Positions 36,150-45,524 of a stretch of DNA of 64,000 bases are shown piece by piece. Below the pieces are notes generated by a model. The model had not been told where the DNA came from. It searched no databases and saw only the letters and a program-made list of their open reading frames with translations. Position numbers and translations under genes: made by a program. The DNA lies in assembly GCF_023278045.1 (NCBI RefSeq), contig NZ_CP056783.1:1521501-1585500 (forward strand), in the 5' to 3' direction. This DNA comes from Flavobacterium sp. K5-23 (lineage in GTDB: Bacteria; Bacteroidota; Bacteroidia; Flavobacteriales; Flavobacteriaceae). How positions within the stretch are numbered: the stretch's first letter is position 1; the number at the start of each line of letters is the position of its first letter.

Positions 36150-36194
36150 AAAGAAAGAATAATAATACCATTGTGTTATTAAATTAGTAAAAAA

Positions 36195-36938
36195 ATGAAA
36201 ATTTCTATAATAACAGTTTGTTACAATAGTGCAATTACTATTGAAAGGACTATTCTTTCTGTAAAAAGTCAGACCTATTCAAACATTGAATATATAATAG
36301 TTGATGGTAACTCAAAAGATAATACCCTTGAAATTGTAAAAAAACACGAGGAAAAAAGCATAAAGTGGATTTCAGAACCTGATAAAGGACTCTATGATGC
36401 CATGAATAAAGGTATATCTATGGCAACGGGAGATCTAATAGGGATTTTGAACTCAGATGATACTTTTAACTCTACTACTGTAATCGAGGAAATTGTAGGT
36501 TTTCATCGGCAGAATACTATTGATGCATCTGTTGGAAACATCATTCAACACAAAGACAATGGTAAAATTGTAAGATTGTATTCTTCTAAATATTGGAGTC
36601 CAGAAAAACTTAAAATTGGGTTCATGCCTCCTCATCCTTCTATTTTTTTTAAAAGAGAGTTGTTCAATAAGTATGGTGTTTATGATTTAGGGTTCAAAAT
36701 TGGAGCCGATTATGAGTTAATTACCCGATTTTTTCTTAAAAATAAAATAAGTTGGAAATATTCTGGAATTACAACCACTGCAATGCTAGTTGGAGGTTTG
36801 AGTAGTTCAGGTACTTCGTCGTATAAATTGATTACCAAAGAAATTCAAAAGGCACTTACTATGAATGGAATTGAGTTTTCTCCATTTAAGATTAAAATGC
36901 GTTTTTTTTGGAAAATAATTGGGTTTTTGAAAAAATGA
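36195..36938 (+). CDS. family 2 glycosyltransferase (WcaE/WbbD-like)
   Basis: A 247-aa GT-A enzyme. ISIITVCYNSAITIERTILSVKSQ and EYIIVDGNSKDNTLEIV are the nucleotide-binding N-terminus, EPDKGLYDAMNKGISMATGDLIGILNSDD contains the DxD-like metal site, and GADYELITRFF is the catalytic-base region. It overlaps the following SDR gene start (ATGA). Similar small GT2 enzymes add GlcNAc, Fuc or Gal in colanic acid and O-antigens. Confidence 0.88.
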   Translation: MKISIITVCYNSAITIERTILSVKSQTYSNIEYIIVDGNSKDNTLEIVKKHEEKSIKWISEPDKGLYDAMNKGISMATGDLIGILNSDDTFNSTTVIEEIVGFHRQNTIDASVGNIIQHKDNGKIVRLYSSKYWSPEKLKIGFMPPHPSIFFKRELFNKYGVYDLGFKIGADYELITRFFLKNKISWKYSGITTTAMLVGGLSSSGTSSYKLITKEIQKALTMNGIEFSPFKIKMRFFWKIIGFLKK

Positions 36939-37828
36939 AAATAGTAATAACTGGAGCTAGAGGATTTGTAGGTACAAATCTACAAAACTATTTGAAGACT
37001 TCACACGAAATAGAATCTTTGAGTGTTCGTTATATCTCGAATCAACGGTTTGATATAAATGGGGATGCTATAATTCATCTCGCGGGTAAAGCCCACGATT
37101 TAAAAAAGGTTTCGAATCCATCAGATTATTACGAAGCTAATTTTGAATTAACAAAACAATTATTTGACGCTTTCTTACTATCTGATGCCAAGGTTTTTGT
37201 TTTTATGAGTACCGTAAAAGCGGTGGCAGATGAAGTAAAAGGAATATTACGTGAAGATGCTATTCCCAATCCCAAAACACATTACGGAATAGCCAAGCAA
37301 CAGGCAGAGGAATATATTATAAGTAAAGAATTACCAAGGGACAAAAGGGTTTATATTCTAAGACCCTGTATGATTCACGGTCCAGGAAATAAAGGGAATC
37401 TCAATTTATTATACCAATTGGTCTCTAAAGGAATACCTTGGCCATTAGGGGATTTTGAGAATCAACGTTCTTTTCTGAGTATTGAGAATCTTTGTTTTAT
37501 TATTAAAGAATTATTAGGAAATGAATCGATTCCTTCGGGTGTCTATCAAGTAGCGGACGACAAGCCGTTATCTACAAACGAATTAATTCAATTATTGGGT
37601 AATAGTTTAGATAAAAAAAGTAACATTTGGTCAATTCCTGTTTCTTGGGTTAGAGGAGTAGCTAAATTGGGAGACAGTTTGCATTTGCCGCTGGATTCAG
37701 AGCGTTTGCAAAAGCTAACGGAGAATTATGTGGTAAGTAACGAGAAGATTGTAAAGGCAATTGGGAAACCATTGCCTGTATTTGCAAAGGAAGGTTTAAT
37801 GAAGACATTTATGTCGTTTAGAAAATAA
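36935..37828 (+). CDS. NAD-dependent SDR, WbpV-like UDP-4-keto-6-deoxy sugar reductase
   Basis: A 297-aa [61 protein letters not shown] and [13 protein letters not shown] give the Rossmann and Tyr-x3-Lys motifs; [15 protein letters not shown] is typical of the WbpV branch, which makes UDP-QuiNAc or UDP-FucNAc from the 4-keto intermediate produced by WbpM. A WbpM homologue (50738) and a WbpL-like initiating transferase (42124) are in the same locus. The ATG overlaps the preceding stop; an in-frame TTG at 36908 is rejected. Substrate by inference. Confidence 0.8.
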   Translation: MKIVITGARGFVGTNLQNYLKTSHEIESLSVRYISNQRFDINGDAIIHLAGKAHDLKKVSNPSDYYEANFELTKQLFDAFLLSDAKVFVFMSTVKAVADEVKGILREDAIPNPKTHYGIAKQQAEEYIISKELPRDKRVYILRPCMIHGPGNKGNLNLLYQLVSKGIPWPLGDFENQRSFLSIENLCFIIKELLGNESIPSGVYQVADDKPLSTNELIQLLGNSLDKKSNIWSIPVSWVRGVAKLGDSLHLPLDSERLQKLTENYVVSNEKIVKAIGKPLPVFAKEGLMKTFMSFRK

Positions 37829-37845
37829 CAAAAATAATTAAAAAA

Positions 37846-38964
37846 ATGAAAATAGCACTTATAACAGGAATCACAGGTCAAGACGGTTCTTACTTGGCAG
37901 AATTATTGTTAGAAAAAGGATATATGGTTCATGGTATTAAAAGAAGGGCTTCGTCCTTTAATACCCAAAGAATTGATCATATTTATCAAGATCTACATGA
38001 AGAGCATGTGAATTTGAAATTACATTATGGTGATTTAACAGACTCCACTAATATTATTCGAATTATTCAAGAGGTGCAACCTGATGAAATCTATAATTTA
38101 GGAGCGATGAGTCATGTGAAAGTGTCTTTTGATTCACCTGAATATGTTGCTAATGTAGATGGATTAGGAACGCTAAGAATTTTGGAAGCCGTTCGTATTT
38201 TAGGTTTGGAGAAAAAAACACGTATTTATCAAGCTTCTACTTCAGAATTGTACGGAGGTTTAGCAGAAAATAAAAATGATAAAGGATTCTATGATGAACA
38301 TTCTCCTTTTTATCCTCGTTCTCCTTATGGTGCTGCTAAAATTTATGGTTTTTGGATTACAAAAAACTATAGAGAAGCTTATAACATGTTTGCTTGTAAC
38401 GGGATTTTATTTAATCATGAATCACCTCGTCGTGGAGAAACGTTTGTAACCCGCAAAATTACGATGGCAACAGCTGCAATAGCCCTGGGAGAACAAGATT
38501 GTTTGTATTTAGGTAATTTGAATGCACAACGGGATTGGGGTCATGCTAAGGATTATGTAGAGGCAATGTGGAGGATTTTACAACAAGACGTGCCTGAAGA
38601 TTATGTAATTGCTATGGGAGAAACGACTTATGTACGTGATTTTGTCACTATGGCGTTTGCAGAAGTAGGAATAGCTCTCGAGTTTAAAGGTGAAGGTGTG
38701 AATGAAAAAGGTTTTGTTGCTTCATGTGTTAATCCTGAGTTTCAGCTTGAAATAGGGAAACAAGTAATTGCTATTGACCCTGAATATTTCCGTCCAACTG
38801 AGGTGGATTTATTAATAGGGGATCCTACTAAGTCTAAAACACAATTAGGATGGGTGCCTAAATATACTTTAAAGAGTATGGTTGAAGAAATGATGGTGTC
38901 AGATCTTGTATATGTTCAAAAAGAAAAGATGTTAAAAGATGTTCGTTTAAGTTTTAAAAAGTAA
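37846..38964 (+). CDS. gmd: GDP-mannose 4,6-dehydratase, copy 1
   Basis: Converts GDP-D-mannose to GDP-4-keto-6-deoxymannose, precursor of GDP-L-fucose. [31 protein letters not shown] is the Rossmann start, [18 protein letters not shown] and [10 protein letters not shown] give the catalytic Thr/Glu, and [15 protein letters not shown] the Tyr-x3-Lys. At 372 aa it is full length. It carries a short insertion (about residues 145-155, [13 protein letters not shown]) not present in copy 2 at 53778, so the two are not a recent duplication. Followed closely by fcl. Confidence 0.95.
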   Translation: MKIALITGITGQDGSYLAELLLEKGYMVHGIKRRASSFNTQRIDHIYQDLHEEHVNLKLHYGDLTDSTNIIRIIQEVQPDEIYNLGAMSHVKVSFDSPEYVANVDGLGTLRILEAVRILGLEKKTRIYQASTSELYGGLAENKNDKGFYDEHSPFYPRSPYGAAKIYGFWITKNYREAYNMFACNGILFNHESPRRGETFVTRKITMATAAIALGEQDCLYLGNLNAQRDWGHAKDYVEAMWRILQQDVPEDYVIAMGETTYVRDFVTMAFAEVGIALEFKGEGVNEKGFVASCVNPEFQLEIGKQVIAIDPEYFRPTEVDLLIGDPTKSKTQLGWVPKYTLKSMVEEMMVSDLVYVQKEKMLKDVRLSFKK

Positions 38965-39008
38965 TTGATTATTAGGGGGATTTTTCCTTGAAAGAAGAAG
39001 AAGAGATT

Positions 39009-39941
39009 ATGAATGTAAATGATAAAATATACATAGCAGGACATCGCGGAATGGTAGGATCAGCTATTTTACGAGCATTGAAAGACAAAGGGTACACTAA
39101 TTTTTTGTTGCGTACGTCAACTGAATTAGACTTGAGGAATCAACAAGAAGTAGCTGATTTTTTTGCAAAAGAAAAACCGGATTATGTTTTTTTGGCTGCA
39201 GCGAAGGTTGGGGGGATTATAGCCAACAATACGTATAGGGCTGATTTTATCTATGAAAATTTGATGATCCAGAATAATGTAATTCACCAAGCCTACTTAA
39301 ATGGCGTAAAGAAATTGATGTTTTTAGGGTCTTCTTGCATTTATCCAAAGTTGGCACCACAACCGCTAAAAGAAGAATATCTGCTTACAGGAATTTTAGA
39401 GCCCACTAATGAACCCTATGCCATTGCCAAAATTGCGGGCATCAAGATGTGTGATGCCTATAGGAATCAATATGGTTGTAATTTTATTTCTGTAATGCCT
39501 ACCAATTTATACGGCCCAAATGATAATTATGATTTGACTAATTCACATGTTTTGCCTGCAATGCTTCGTAAGTTTATAATGGCAAAACGCAATGGGGATG
39601 CATCAGTAACCATTTGGGGAACGGGTAGTCCAAAAAGAGAATTTTTGCATGCCGATGATTTAGCGGAAGCTTGTTTGTTCTTGATGAAAAATTACAATGA
39701 ATCCGGATTGGTTAATATTGGAATTGGGGATGATATTTCTATTTTAGACTTGGCTTATTTGGTTAAAAAAACAGTAGGATTTGAAGGAGAAATTTTAACA
39801 GACCCTACAAAACCAGACGGAACGCCCCGAAAATTAATGGATGTTTCTAAATTAAACGGTTTGGGTTGGAAAGCCAAAATCACGTTGGAGGAAGGGATTC
39901 AAAAAGTATATGAAGAAATAAAAAATCAGGACTGGAGATAA
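39009..39941 (+). CDS. fcl: GDP-L-fucose synthase, copy 1
   Basis: Epimerase/reductase completing GDP-L-fucose synthesis. IYIAGHRGMVGSAILRAL is the Rossmann motif, FLAAAKVGGIIANNTYRADFIYENLMIQ is the substrate-binding region, LGSSCIYPKLAPQPLKEEYLLTG and EPYAIAKIAG hold the catalytic Cys/Tyr/Lys. The ATG at 39009 gives the standard N-terminus; a TTG seven codons upstream is less likely. A 310-aa protein, 44 nt after gmd copy 1. Confidence 0.95.
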   Translation: MNVNDKIYIAGHRGMVGSAILRALKDKGYTNFLLRTSTELDLRNQQEVADFFAKEKPDYVFLAAAKVGGIIANNTYRADFIYENLMIQNNVIHQAYLNGVKKLMFLGSSCIYPKLAPQPLKEEYLLTGILEPTNEPYAIAKIAGIKMCDAYRNQYGCNFISVMPTNLYGPNDNYDLTNSHVLPAMLRKFIMAKRNGDASVTIWGTGSPKREFLHADDLAEACLFLMKNYNESGLVNIGIGDDISILDLAYLVKKTVGFEGEILTDPTKPDGTPRKLMDVSKLNGLGWKAKITLEEGIQKVYEEIKNQDWR

Positions 39942-40233
39942 GAAATTCCAAAAAAGGGAATAGAGTTTAAATTGTTTAGGGGTTTAATTGTTTAAAGTTG
40001 TTTGTCTCTTCAAGTATTTAAAACCAAATGAGACAAAATCGGGTGTGAATATTGGAACGGCAATACTTGATGAGATGCTTCCTTCGTCAGCATGACAAGA
40101 TTGCGGGTAAACTGGATTTGATAATTGGAGAAGATCAATTTCACGAGGTTAATATCCGTAAATTATTCATATAGTGATATCATACTTACCACCCCGTCAC
40201 AAGAAAAACCCTTCGATATTTAATATAATAAGA
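39942..40233 (+). other. intergenic region with degenerate repeats
   Basis: A run of degenerate GTTTAA-type repeats lies near 39966-40005, and a dispersed-repeat fragment (CTTCCTTCGTCAGCATGACAAG) near 40079-40100. No gene is seen. The open frame of the next gene extends into the right end, but without a plausible N-terminus. Confidence 0.45.
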
Positions 40234-41322
40234 ATGAGAGAAAATAACAGAAACAACTACGTCCTAATTATGGCCGGTGGAGTTGGCAGTCGGTTTTGGC
40301 CTAAGAGTCGCAACCACTTTCCCAAGCAGTTTATTGATTTTCTAGGAATAGGCAAATCGTTACTGCAATTAACTTATGAGCGTTTTGCCAAAATTTGTCC
40401 TGCGGAGAATATTTATATTTTAAGCAATCAGCAATATCTCGGTCTAATTCAGGAGCAATTGACGGGGATTTCTGCGGATAACATCTTATTAGAGCCGAGC
40501 CGCAATAATACGGCTCCTTGTATTGCGTATGCCTCGTATAAAATCTTAAAATCGAATCCGGAAGCCAATATTGTGGTGGCACCATCAGATCATTTGATTT
40601 TAAAGGAAACGGAATTTTTAGATAAGATTTCACAAGCTCTAGAATATACCGCAGCAAATGATGCCTTGGTTACCTTAGGTATTAGCCCAACACGACCAGA
40701 TACAGGTTATGGCTACATTAATTTTCATAAAGAGGCTATTGATGGTGTCCATAAAGTGGAATGTTTTTTGGAAAAACCTGTTTTAGAAAAAGCACAAGAG
40801 TATGTAGCTAGTGGAGATTATTTGTGGAATGCCGGAATTTTTATTTGGAGAGCCCAAAGTATTAAACAAGCCTTCGAAAAATATGTCCCTGAAATCCATG
40901 TATTGTTTGAACAAGGGAATGATGTCTATAATACCAATGCGGAAGCGGTATTTATAGCAGATAACTATCCTAAAAGCCCAAACATCTCTATAGATTATGC
41001 CATTTTAGAAAAGGCAAATAATGTGTATACCATTCCTGCGGATATCGGTTGGTCTGATCTAGGTACTTGGGCTTCCTTGCATGAAGTAGCCGAGAAAGAT
41101 GATTTTAATAACTCGGTAACCGTTTCCCAAAAGCATTTAAGCAATACCAATAATTGCTTGGTTCAAGTGCCAAAAGGGAAAGGGGTAGTTATAGATGGGC
41201 TTGAAAATTTTATTATTGTTGATGACGCCAATGTGTTACTAATTTATCCTAAAGAGAAGGAACAAGAAATCAAACAGGTATCGATACAAATGAGTAAAGA
41301 TTACGGGATTGATTTTCAGTAA
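40234..41322 (+). CDS. manC: mannose-1-phosphate guanylyltransferase, copy 2
   Basis: A 362-aa GDP-mannose pyrophosphorylase: YVLIMAGGVGSRFWPKSRNHFPKQFIDF, EPSRNNTAPCIAYASY, VAPSDHLIL, FLEKP, WNAGIFIWRA, SIDYAILEKA and IGWSDLGTW. It differs clearly from copy 1 (16414) and is the form common in flavobacteria. The ATG at 40234 gives the family N-terminus; the frame extends 20 codons upstream with no family similarity. Followed by a separate phosphomannose-isomerase-type cupin, so the two activities of bifunctional ManC are split here. Confidence 0.93.
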   Translation: MRENNRNNYVLIMAGGVGSRFWPKSRNHFPKQFIDFLGIGKSLLQLTYERFAKICPAENIYILSNQQYLGLIQEQLTGISADNILLEPSRNNTAPCIAYASYKILKSNPEANIVVAPSDHLILKETEFLDKISQALEYTAANDALVTLGISPTRPDTGYGYINFHKEAIDGVHKVECFLEKPVLEKAQEYVASGDYLWNAGIFIWRAQSIKQAFEKYVPEIHVLFEQGNDVYNTNAEAVFIADNYPKSPNISIDYAILEKANNVYTIPADIGWSDLGTWASLHEVAEKDDFNNSVTVSQKHLSNTNNCLVQVPKGKGVVIDGLENFIIVDDANVLLIYPKEKEQEIKQVSIQMSKDYGIDFQ

Positions 41323-41355
41323 GCTCAAGTAATAATTAGTAAAGAAGCAATGTAA

Positions 41356-41847
41356 ATGAAAGCTATTATATTTAATCAAATTAAAGAATCCTTACAAGAA
41401 GGAGGATTTACAATAGGTTCCTATGATGACAACCGCCCATGGGGTGGTTTTTTTGTTATTGACGAAGATCAAGCGCAACAATTTGCCAACCACTATTTTG
41501 AAGGATTGGATGTGTCGTCACTTAAAATATCAGGTAAACTTAGTCCAAAAATATTGTTAGTGGCGCCTGAGCAAAGATTATCTTGGCAATACCATCATCG
41601 TAGGGCCGAAATATGGCGATTAATTGATGGTGCCGCCGGTGTGATTCGTAGCCAAGATGATACCCCAGGACAACTTGAAGTATTAAAAAAAGGTGATTTT
41701 ATCACATTGCAGCAAGGAGAACGCCATCGTTTAGTGGGACTTGAGGATTGGGGTGTTATTGCTGAAATCTGGCAACATACTGATACGGAAAACCCATCTG
41801 ATGAGGATGATATTGTGCGGGTTCAGGATGATTTTGGGAGATGTTAA
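41356..41847 (+). CDS. type II phosphomannose isomerase-like cupin
   Basis: A 163-aa single cupin domain related to the C-terminal half of bifunctional ManC/AlgA. DNRPWGGFFVI, LLVAPEQRLSWQYHHRRAEIWRLIDGAAGVI (metal-ligand His and Glu) and KKGDFITLQQGERHRLVGLEDWGVIAEIW are the diagnostic stretches. It likely interconverts fructose-6-P and mannose-6-P, feeding the guanylyltransferase encoded 33 nt upstream. Confidence 0.85.
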   Translation: MKAIIFNQIKESLQEGGFTIGSYDDNRPWGGFFVIDEDQAQQFANHYFEGLDVSSLKISGKLSPKILLVAPEQRLSWQYHHRRAEIWRLIDGAAGVIRSQDDTPGQLEVLKKGDFITLQQGERHRLVGLEDWGVIAEIWQHTDTENPSDEDDIVRVQDDFGRC

Positions 41848-41914
41848 TTATTCCTCCCTCTAATAAAAACAATAAACAAACTTGGAAAATGTTTGTATTT
41901 GCCGTTAAATTCAT

Positions 41915-41932
41915 AACGTTTAGAAAAACGTT
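41915..41932. repeat. short hairpin in the gap before the WbpL-like gene
   Basis: AACGTTT (41915-41921) pairs with AAACGTT (41926-41932) across a 4-nt loop. The rest of 41848-42123 shows no gene and no clear TAnnTTTG element. Confidence 0.45.
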
Positions 41933-42123
41933 CAGAAAATGATGTAGTTAGTAATAAAAAAAATGTTACGCAATAGTTAACCCATTACCAGTTAGTGCTA
42001 AAAAAGGTTGTTGAAAACCTTTCAGTCATTTATTAAATAGGGTTTCTATCTCATTTTTAACTAATACCTATATAGTTACTCCATTTGAAAAGTAATTTTA
42101 ATTAATTGATTTTATAACCAAAA

Positions 42124-43080
42124 ATGCAATACGTACTAATCGTTTTTGTTCTGTTCCTGCTGGAACTGCTCTATTTCAAAATAGCCAATCGCTATAATAT
42201 CATTGATAAGCCGAATCACAGGTCGGCACATACGGAAATCACTTTAAGAGGTGGTGGTATTATCTTTTGGTTTGCCGCCCTTATTTATTTCACGCAAAAT
42301 TATTCGGAAAACCTGTTGTTTTTTGCCGGAATCACTTTAGTGAGTGTGGTGAGTTTTTGGGATGACATACTGAGTTTGCCTAATAAGATTCGGTTGTTGG
42401 CTCACTTTACGGCTATTTCATTAGTGTTCTATCATTTGGGTTTGTTTGCTGTTTTGCCAATATGGGGTGTTATTTTAGGATATGTTTTTTTTATAGGAAT
42501 CATCAATGCCTATAATTTTATGGATGGGATTAATGGAATTACGGGTGTTTATACGCTTGTTGTTTTAGGGTCATTATTATACGTTAATCAGTATATCCAA
42601 GAATTTACGACTTTCAATCTTATTGTTTATCCAATGTTAGCGGCAGTTGTTTTTCTTTTTTTTAATTTTCGAAAAAAAGCCAAATGTTTTGCCGGAGATA
42701 TTGGTAGTATTGCCATTGCTTTTTGGGTAGTGTATTTGCTTTTGGAATTGGTGTTAAAAACGAATTCGATGCTTTGGATTTTGTTTTTGGCCGTTTATGG
42801 AGTGGATGCCATTATAACAATCAGTCATCGATTGTATTTAAGACAAAATATATTTGAAGCGCATCGTTTGCATTTTTACCAAATACTAAGTAATGAGTAT
42901 AAAATACAGCATAGGGTAGTGGCGTTGGGTTACGGTATTGCACAAGTGATTGCCTCGGGATTGGTGGTTTTTCTAGTGGATAAAGTACCTGATTTGGTTA
43001 TTTTTGCTATTGTATTAGTACCTCTTATTGGTATTTACTCTTTAAAGTTTTATTTAATAAAAGGACATGGCGAAAGATAA
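42124..43080 (+). CDS. WecA/WbpL-like polyprenyl-phosphate sugar-1-phosphate transferase
   Basis: A 318-aa membrane protein with about ten TM helices of the MraY/WecA superfamily, which loads the first sugar phosphate onto undecaprenyl phosphate. IIDKPNHRSAHTEITLRGGGIIFW near the N-terminus, FWDDILSLPNKIRLLAHF, NAYNFMDGINGITGVY (Mg/substrate loop) and AKCFAGDIGSIAIAFWVVYL are diagnostic. The presence of WbpM- and WbpV-like enzymes suggests UDP-FucNAc or UDP-QuiNAc as donor. It overlaps the next gene by 14 nt. It is the only initiating transferase visible in the window. Confidence 0.88.
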   Translation: MQYVLIVFVLFLLELLYFKIANRYNIIDKPNHRSAHTEITLRGGGIIFWFAALIYFTQNYSENLLFFAGITLVSVVSFWDDILSLPNKIRLLAHFTAISLVFYHLGLFAVLPIWGVILGYVFFIGIINAYNFMDGINGITGVYTLVVLGSLLYVNQYIQEFTTFNLIVYPMLAAVVFLFFNFRKKAKCFAGDIGSIAIAFWVVYLLLELVLKTNSMLWILFLAVYGVDAIITISHRLYLRQNIFEAHRLHFYQILSNEYKIQHRVVALGYGIAQVIASGLVVFLVDKVPDLVIFAIVLVPLIGIYSLKFYLIKGHGER

Positions 43081-43552
43081 CAACTATCCTAAGTTGATAA
43101 AAGGCGGTATTCATACCGACGATAGAGGACAAATTTCTTTTGTAAATGATATGAAATTTGATGCCATTACACGGTTTTATATTATCAATAACTCAGCAGA
43201 AAATCCTTTGAGAGCTTGGCAAGGTCATAAGATTGACAATAAATATTTTTATTGCATACAGGGAACCATAAAAGTGCATTATGTTAAAGTTGATAATTGG
43301 GAATATCCTTCGAGGGATTTAAAAGTGGAGAGTGTAGTGCTCAAAGCAAATGAGAGCTCCATTTTACATATACCGGAAGGCTTTGCCAATGCCATACAAT
43401 CGTTGGAATTGGGGTCAAAACTAATTTCATTTTCGACTTTACCACTTGACCGAACTTCAGAAGACGACGTGCGATTTGATAGTAATACTTGGGAAATCGA
43501 TGAAATAGCCCTGTTTGCCAATAATACAAACAGAAAGGAAGAATTTCGTTAA
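43067..43552 (+). CDS. RmlC/WxcM-like cupin, putative sugar epimerase/isomerase
   Basis: A 161-aa cupin. GGIHTDDRGQISFVNDM, RAWQGHKIDNKYFYCIQGTIKVHYV and HIPEGFANAIQSLELGSKLISFS resemble the dTDP-4-dehydrorhamnose 3,5-epimerase and WxcM/FdtA-type ketoisomerase folds. The substrate is unknown. It is coupled to the initiating transferase upstream and lies 45 nt before a sugar aminotransferase, so it may act on a keto-sugar that is then aminated. Confidence 0.7.
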   Translation: MAKDNNYPKLIKGGIHTDDRGQISFVNDMKFDAITRFYIINNSAENPLRAWQGHKIDNKYFYCIQGTIKVHYVKVDNWEYPSRDLKVESVVLKANESSILHIPEGFANAIQSLELGSKLISFSTLPLDRTSEDDVRFDSNTWEIDEIALFANNTNRKEEFR

Positions 43553-43597
43553 ACCGGCGTATTCTACACTCCTTTAAAGAGTAAATAGTGTCTACTT

Positions 43598-44749
43598 ATG
43601 AATGATAAAAGAATTTTTCTGTCATTGGCCCATGAATCAGGTTCAGAAATGAAATATATTCAGGAAGCTTTTTCAAGTAATTGGATTACATCAGGAGGTC
43701 CTTTTGTGGATGCTTTTGAAAATGACCTGGAGAATTATTTTTCAAATGAGGTTTTTGTGGGAGCTCTTAGTTCCGGAACTGCCGCGATACATTTAGGATT
43801 GATATTATTGGGGGTACAAGCAGGTGACGAGGTGATTTGTCAGAGTATGACTTTTTCAGCTTCCGCTAATCCTATTCTTTATTTAGGGGCTACACCTGTT
43901 TTTATTGATAGTGAGCATGAAACTTGGAATTTATGCCCCGCAGCTTTAGAAACTGCCATTATTGACAGAATCGCAAAGGGTAAAAAACCAAAAGCTATAA
44001 TAGCCGTTCATTTATATGGAGTGCCTTATCAAGTGGAAGCGATAAAAGCCCTTTCAGAGAAATATGGAATTCCGGTTTTGGAAGATAGCGCAGAGGCTTT
44101 GGGAAGTAGTTACAAAGGTAAAAAGTGTGGGACTTTCGGGGATATAGGGGTTTTGTCCTTTAACGGGAACAAGATCATCACTACTTCAGGTGGGGGCGCA
44201 ATTGTTACTAAAACAAAACTGCTTAAAGATAAGGCCGTATTTTATGCCACTCAATCCAGGGACGATGCCCCACATTATCAGCATAGTGAGATTGGGTATA
44301 ATTATCGAATGAGTAATATTTGTGCTGGAATCGGCAGAGGACAAATGGAAGTTTTAGACGATCATGTTGCGTTGCGAAGAAAAATGAATGCTTTCTATGT
44401 TGATTTATTCAAAGACATTCCAAACGTTACCGTTTTTACCGTTCCTAACGATGATTATTATGCTAACTATTGGTTGAGTGCCATTGTGATAGAACCCAAT
44501 CAAGACAAAGGAATTGATAGTGAAACTTTACGTTTGGCTTTTGAGGCCGCGAATATTGAATCCCGTCCTTTGTGGAAACCGATGCATTTGCAACCTATTT
44601 TTGAGAAATATCCCTATTATGGGAAAAGAGTAGCCGAAACCTTGTTTGAAAAAGGTTTGTGCTTTCCTTCAGGGTCAAATCTTACAGACTCCGATAGAGA
44701 TAGAATTGCTACAGCGGTGCATGAGTTTTTCAAGATTGCATTAATATAA
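43598..44749 (+). CDS. DegT/DnrJ/EryC1 sugar aminotransferase (PglE/WbpE-like)
   Basis: A 383-aa PLP enzyme. NWITSGGPFVDAFENDL at the N-terminus, ALSSGTAAIHLGLILLG (PLP phosphate loop), LEDSAEALGSSYKGKKCGTFGDIGVLSFNGNKIITTSGGG with the Schiff-base Lys192, and IGYNYRMSNICAGIGRGQME. It would aminate a UDP- or dTDP-keto sugar, plausibly the WbpM product. Distinct from the nonulosonate-module aminotransferase at 28081. Confidence 0.9.
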   Translation: MNDKRIFLSLAHESGSEMKYIQEAFSSNWITSGGPFVDAFENDLENYFSNEVFVGALSSGTAAIHLGLILLGVQAGDEVICQSMTFSASANPILYLGATPVFIDSEHETWNLCPAALETAIIDRIAKGKKPKAIIAVHLYGVPYQVEAIKALSEKYGIPVLEDSAEALGSSYKGKKCGTFGDIGVLSFNGNKIITTSGGGAIVTKTKLLKDKAVFYATQSRDDAPHYQHSEIGYNYRMSNICAGIGRGQMEVLDDHVALRRKMNAFYVDLFKDIPNVTVFTVPNDDYYANYWLSAIVIEPNQDKGIDSETLRLAFEAANIESRPLWKPMHLQPIFEKYPYYGKRVAETLFEKGLCFPSGSNLTDSDRDRIATAVHEFFKIALI

Positions 44750-44786
44750 TTTTATAAATGTGGGCTAACCACGATTTTTAAGTAAG

Positions 44787-45335
44787 ATGAATATAGAATT
44801 TACAGATATAAAGGATTTAGTAATAATAACACCTACCGTTTTTGAAGACGAGCGTGGGTATTTTATGGAGTCCTATAATAAAACAAAACTAGGTGACTTG
44901 GGAATCAACATTGATTTCGTACAAGACAACCAGTCTTTTTCTAAAAAAGGAACATTGAGAGGATTGCATTATCAAAATCCACCTTTTGCACAAACGAAAC
45001 TGGTTCGTGTATTAGAGGGGGAGATTATAGATGTGGCTGTCGATTTAAGAAAAGAATCCCCTACATACGGGCAGTCATTTGCGGTGCTATTGACTTCTAA
45101 AAACAAAAAACAATTATTAGTTCCTCAAGGTTTTGCTCATGGATTTTCGGTTATAAGTGAAACTGCTGTGGTTATGTATAAATGTGATCAATTTTACGAC
45201 AAAGCCAGTGAAGGTGGAATTCGTTTTGATGATTCAAAGTTAAACATTGATTGGGGAATGGATTTAAAGGAGGCGATTGTCTCTGAAAAAGATTTGGTTT
45301 TGCCTGATTTCGCTAATTGTAACAGTCAGTTTTAA
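44787..45335 (+). CDS. rfbC: dTDP-4-dehydrorhamnose 3,5-epimerase
   Basis: A 182-aa cupin of the RmlC family. VIITPTVFEDERGYFMESYNK, FVQDNQSFSKKGTLRGLHYQ (catalytic His), GEIIDVAVDLRKESPTYGQ and VPQGFAHGFSVISETAVVMYKC. Third step of dTDP-L-rhamnose synthesis. The remaining rml genes (D, B, A) follow but are separated from it and from each other by inserted genes and repeats. Confidence 0.95.
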   Translation: MNIEFTDIKDLVIITPTVFEDERGYFMESYNKTKLGDLGINIDFVQDNQSFSKKGTLRGLHYQNPPFAQTKLVRVLEGEIIDVAVDLRKESPTYGQSFAVLLTSKNKKQLLVPQGFAHGFSVISETAVVMYKCDQFYDKASEGGIRFDDSKLNIDWGMDLKEAIVSEKDLVLPDFANCNSQF

Positions 45336-45345
45336 AGAAAGTGAT

Positions 45346-45380
45346 CAGTTATCGGTTGTGAGTTTTAGGTTATCGGTTAG
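45346..45380 (+). repeat. heptamer array left of the ATPase gene
   Basis: Five in-register heptamers: CAGTTAT, CGGTTGT, GAGTTTT, AGGTTAT, CGGTTAG, starting 11 nt after the rfbC stop. Confidence 0.8.
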
Positions 45381-45406
45381 ATTTTGTATACTTGAATATA
45401 CAAAAT
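45381..45406. repeat. 10-bp inverted repeat upstream of the ATPase gene
   Basis: ATTTTGTATA (45381-45390) and TATACAAAAT (45397-45406) are perfect complements. ATTTTGTATA recurs at 45414-45423 and with one change at 45469-45478. These could be operator sites. Confidence 0.55.
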
Positions 45407-45476
45407 AATGCTTATTTTGTATAGCTCAACACGTGATTTTTGTTAGGTGTAACGAACAATAATTTGTTATTTTGTA

Positions 45477-45506
45477 TTGCGCATCGAACAAAAAAAAGTA
45501 TTTTTG
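45477..45506 (+). promoter_or_regulatory. Bacteroidota-type promoter of the AAA/DUF4143 gene
   Basis: TTG (45477-45479), exactly 19 bp, then TATTTTTG (45499-45506): a full match to the Bacteroidota promoter pattern, 18 bp before the ATG at 45525. It shows that the cargo gene brings its own promoter. Confidence 0.6.
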
Positions 45507-45524
45507 TATTGTAAACAAAACAAT

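Noticed and set aside
45477-45524. TTG start for the AAA/DUF4143 protein
   Set aside because: The TTG serves better as the -33 promoter element, 19 bp from TATTTTTG; the ATG at 45525 follows the promoter.
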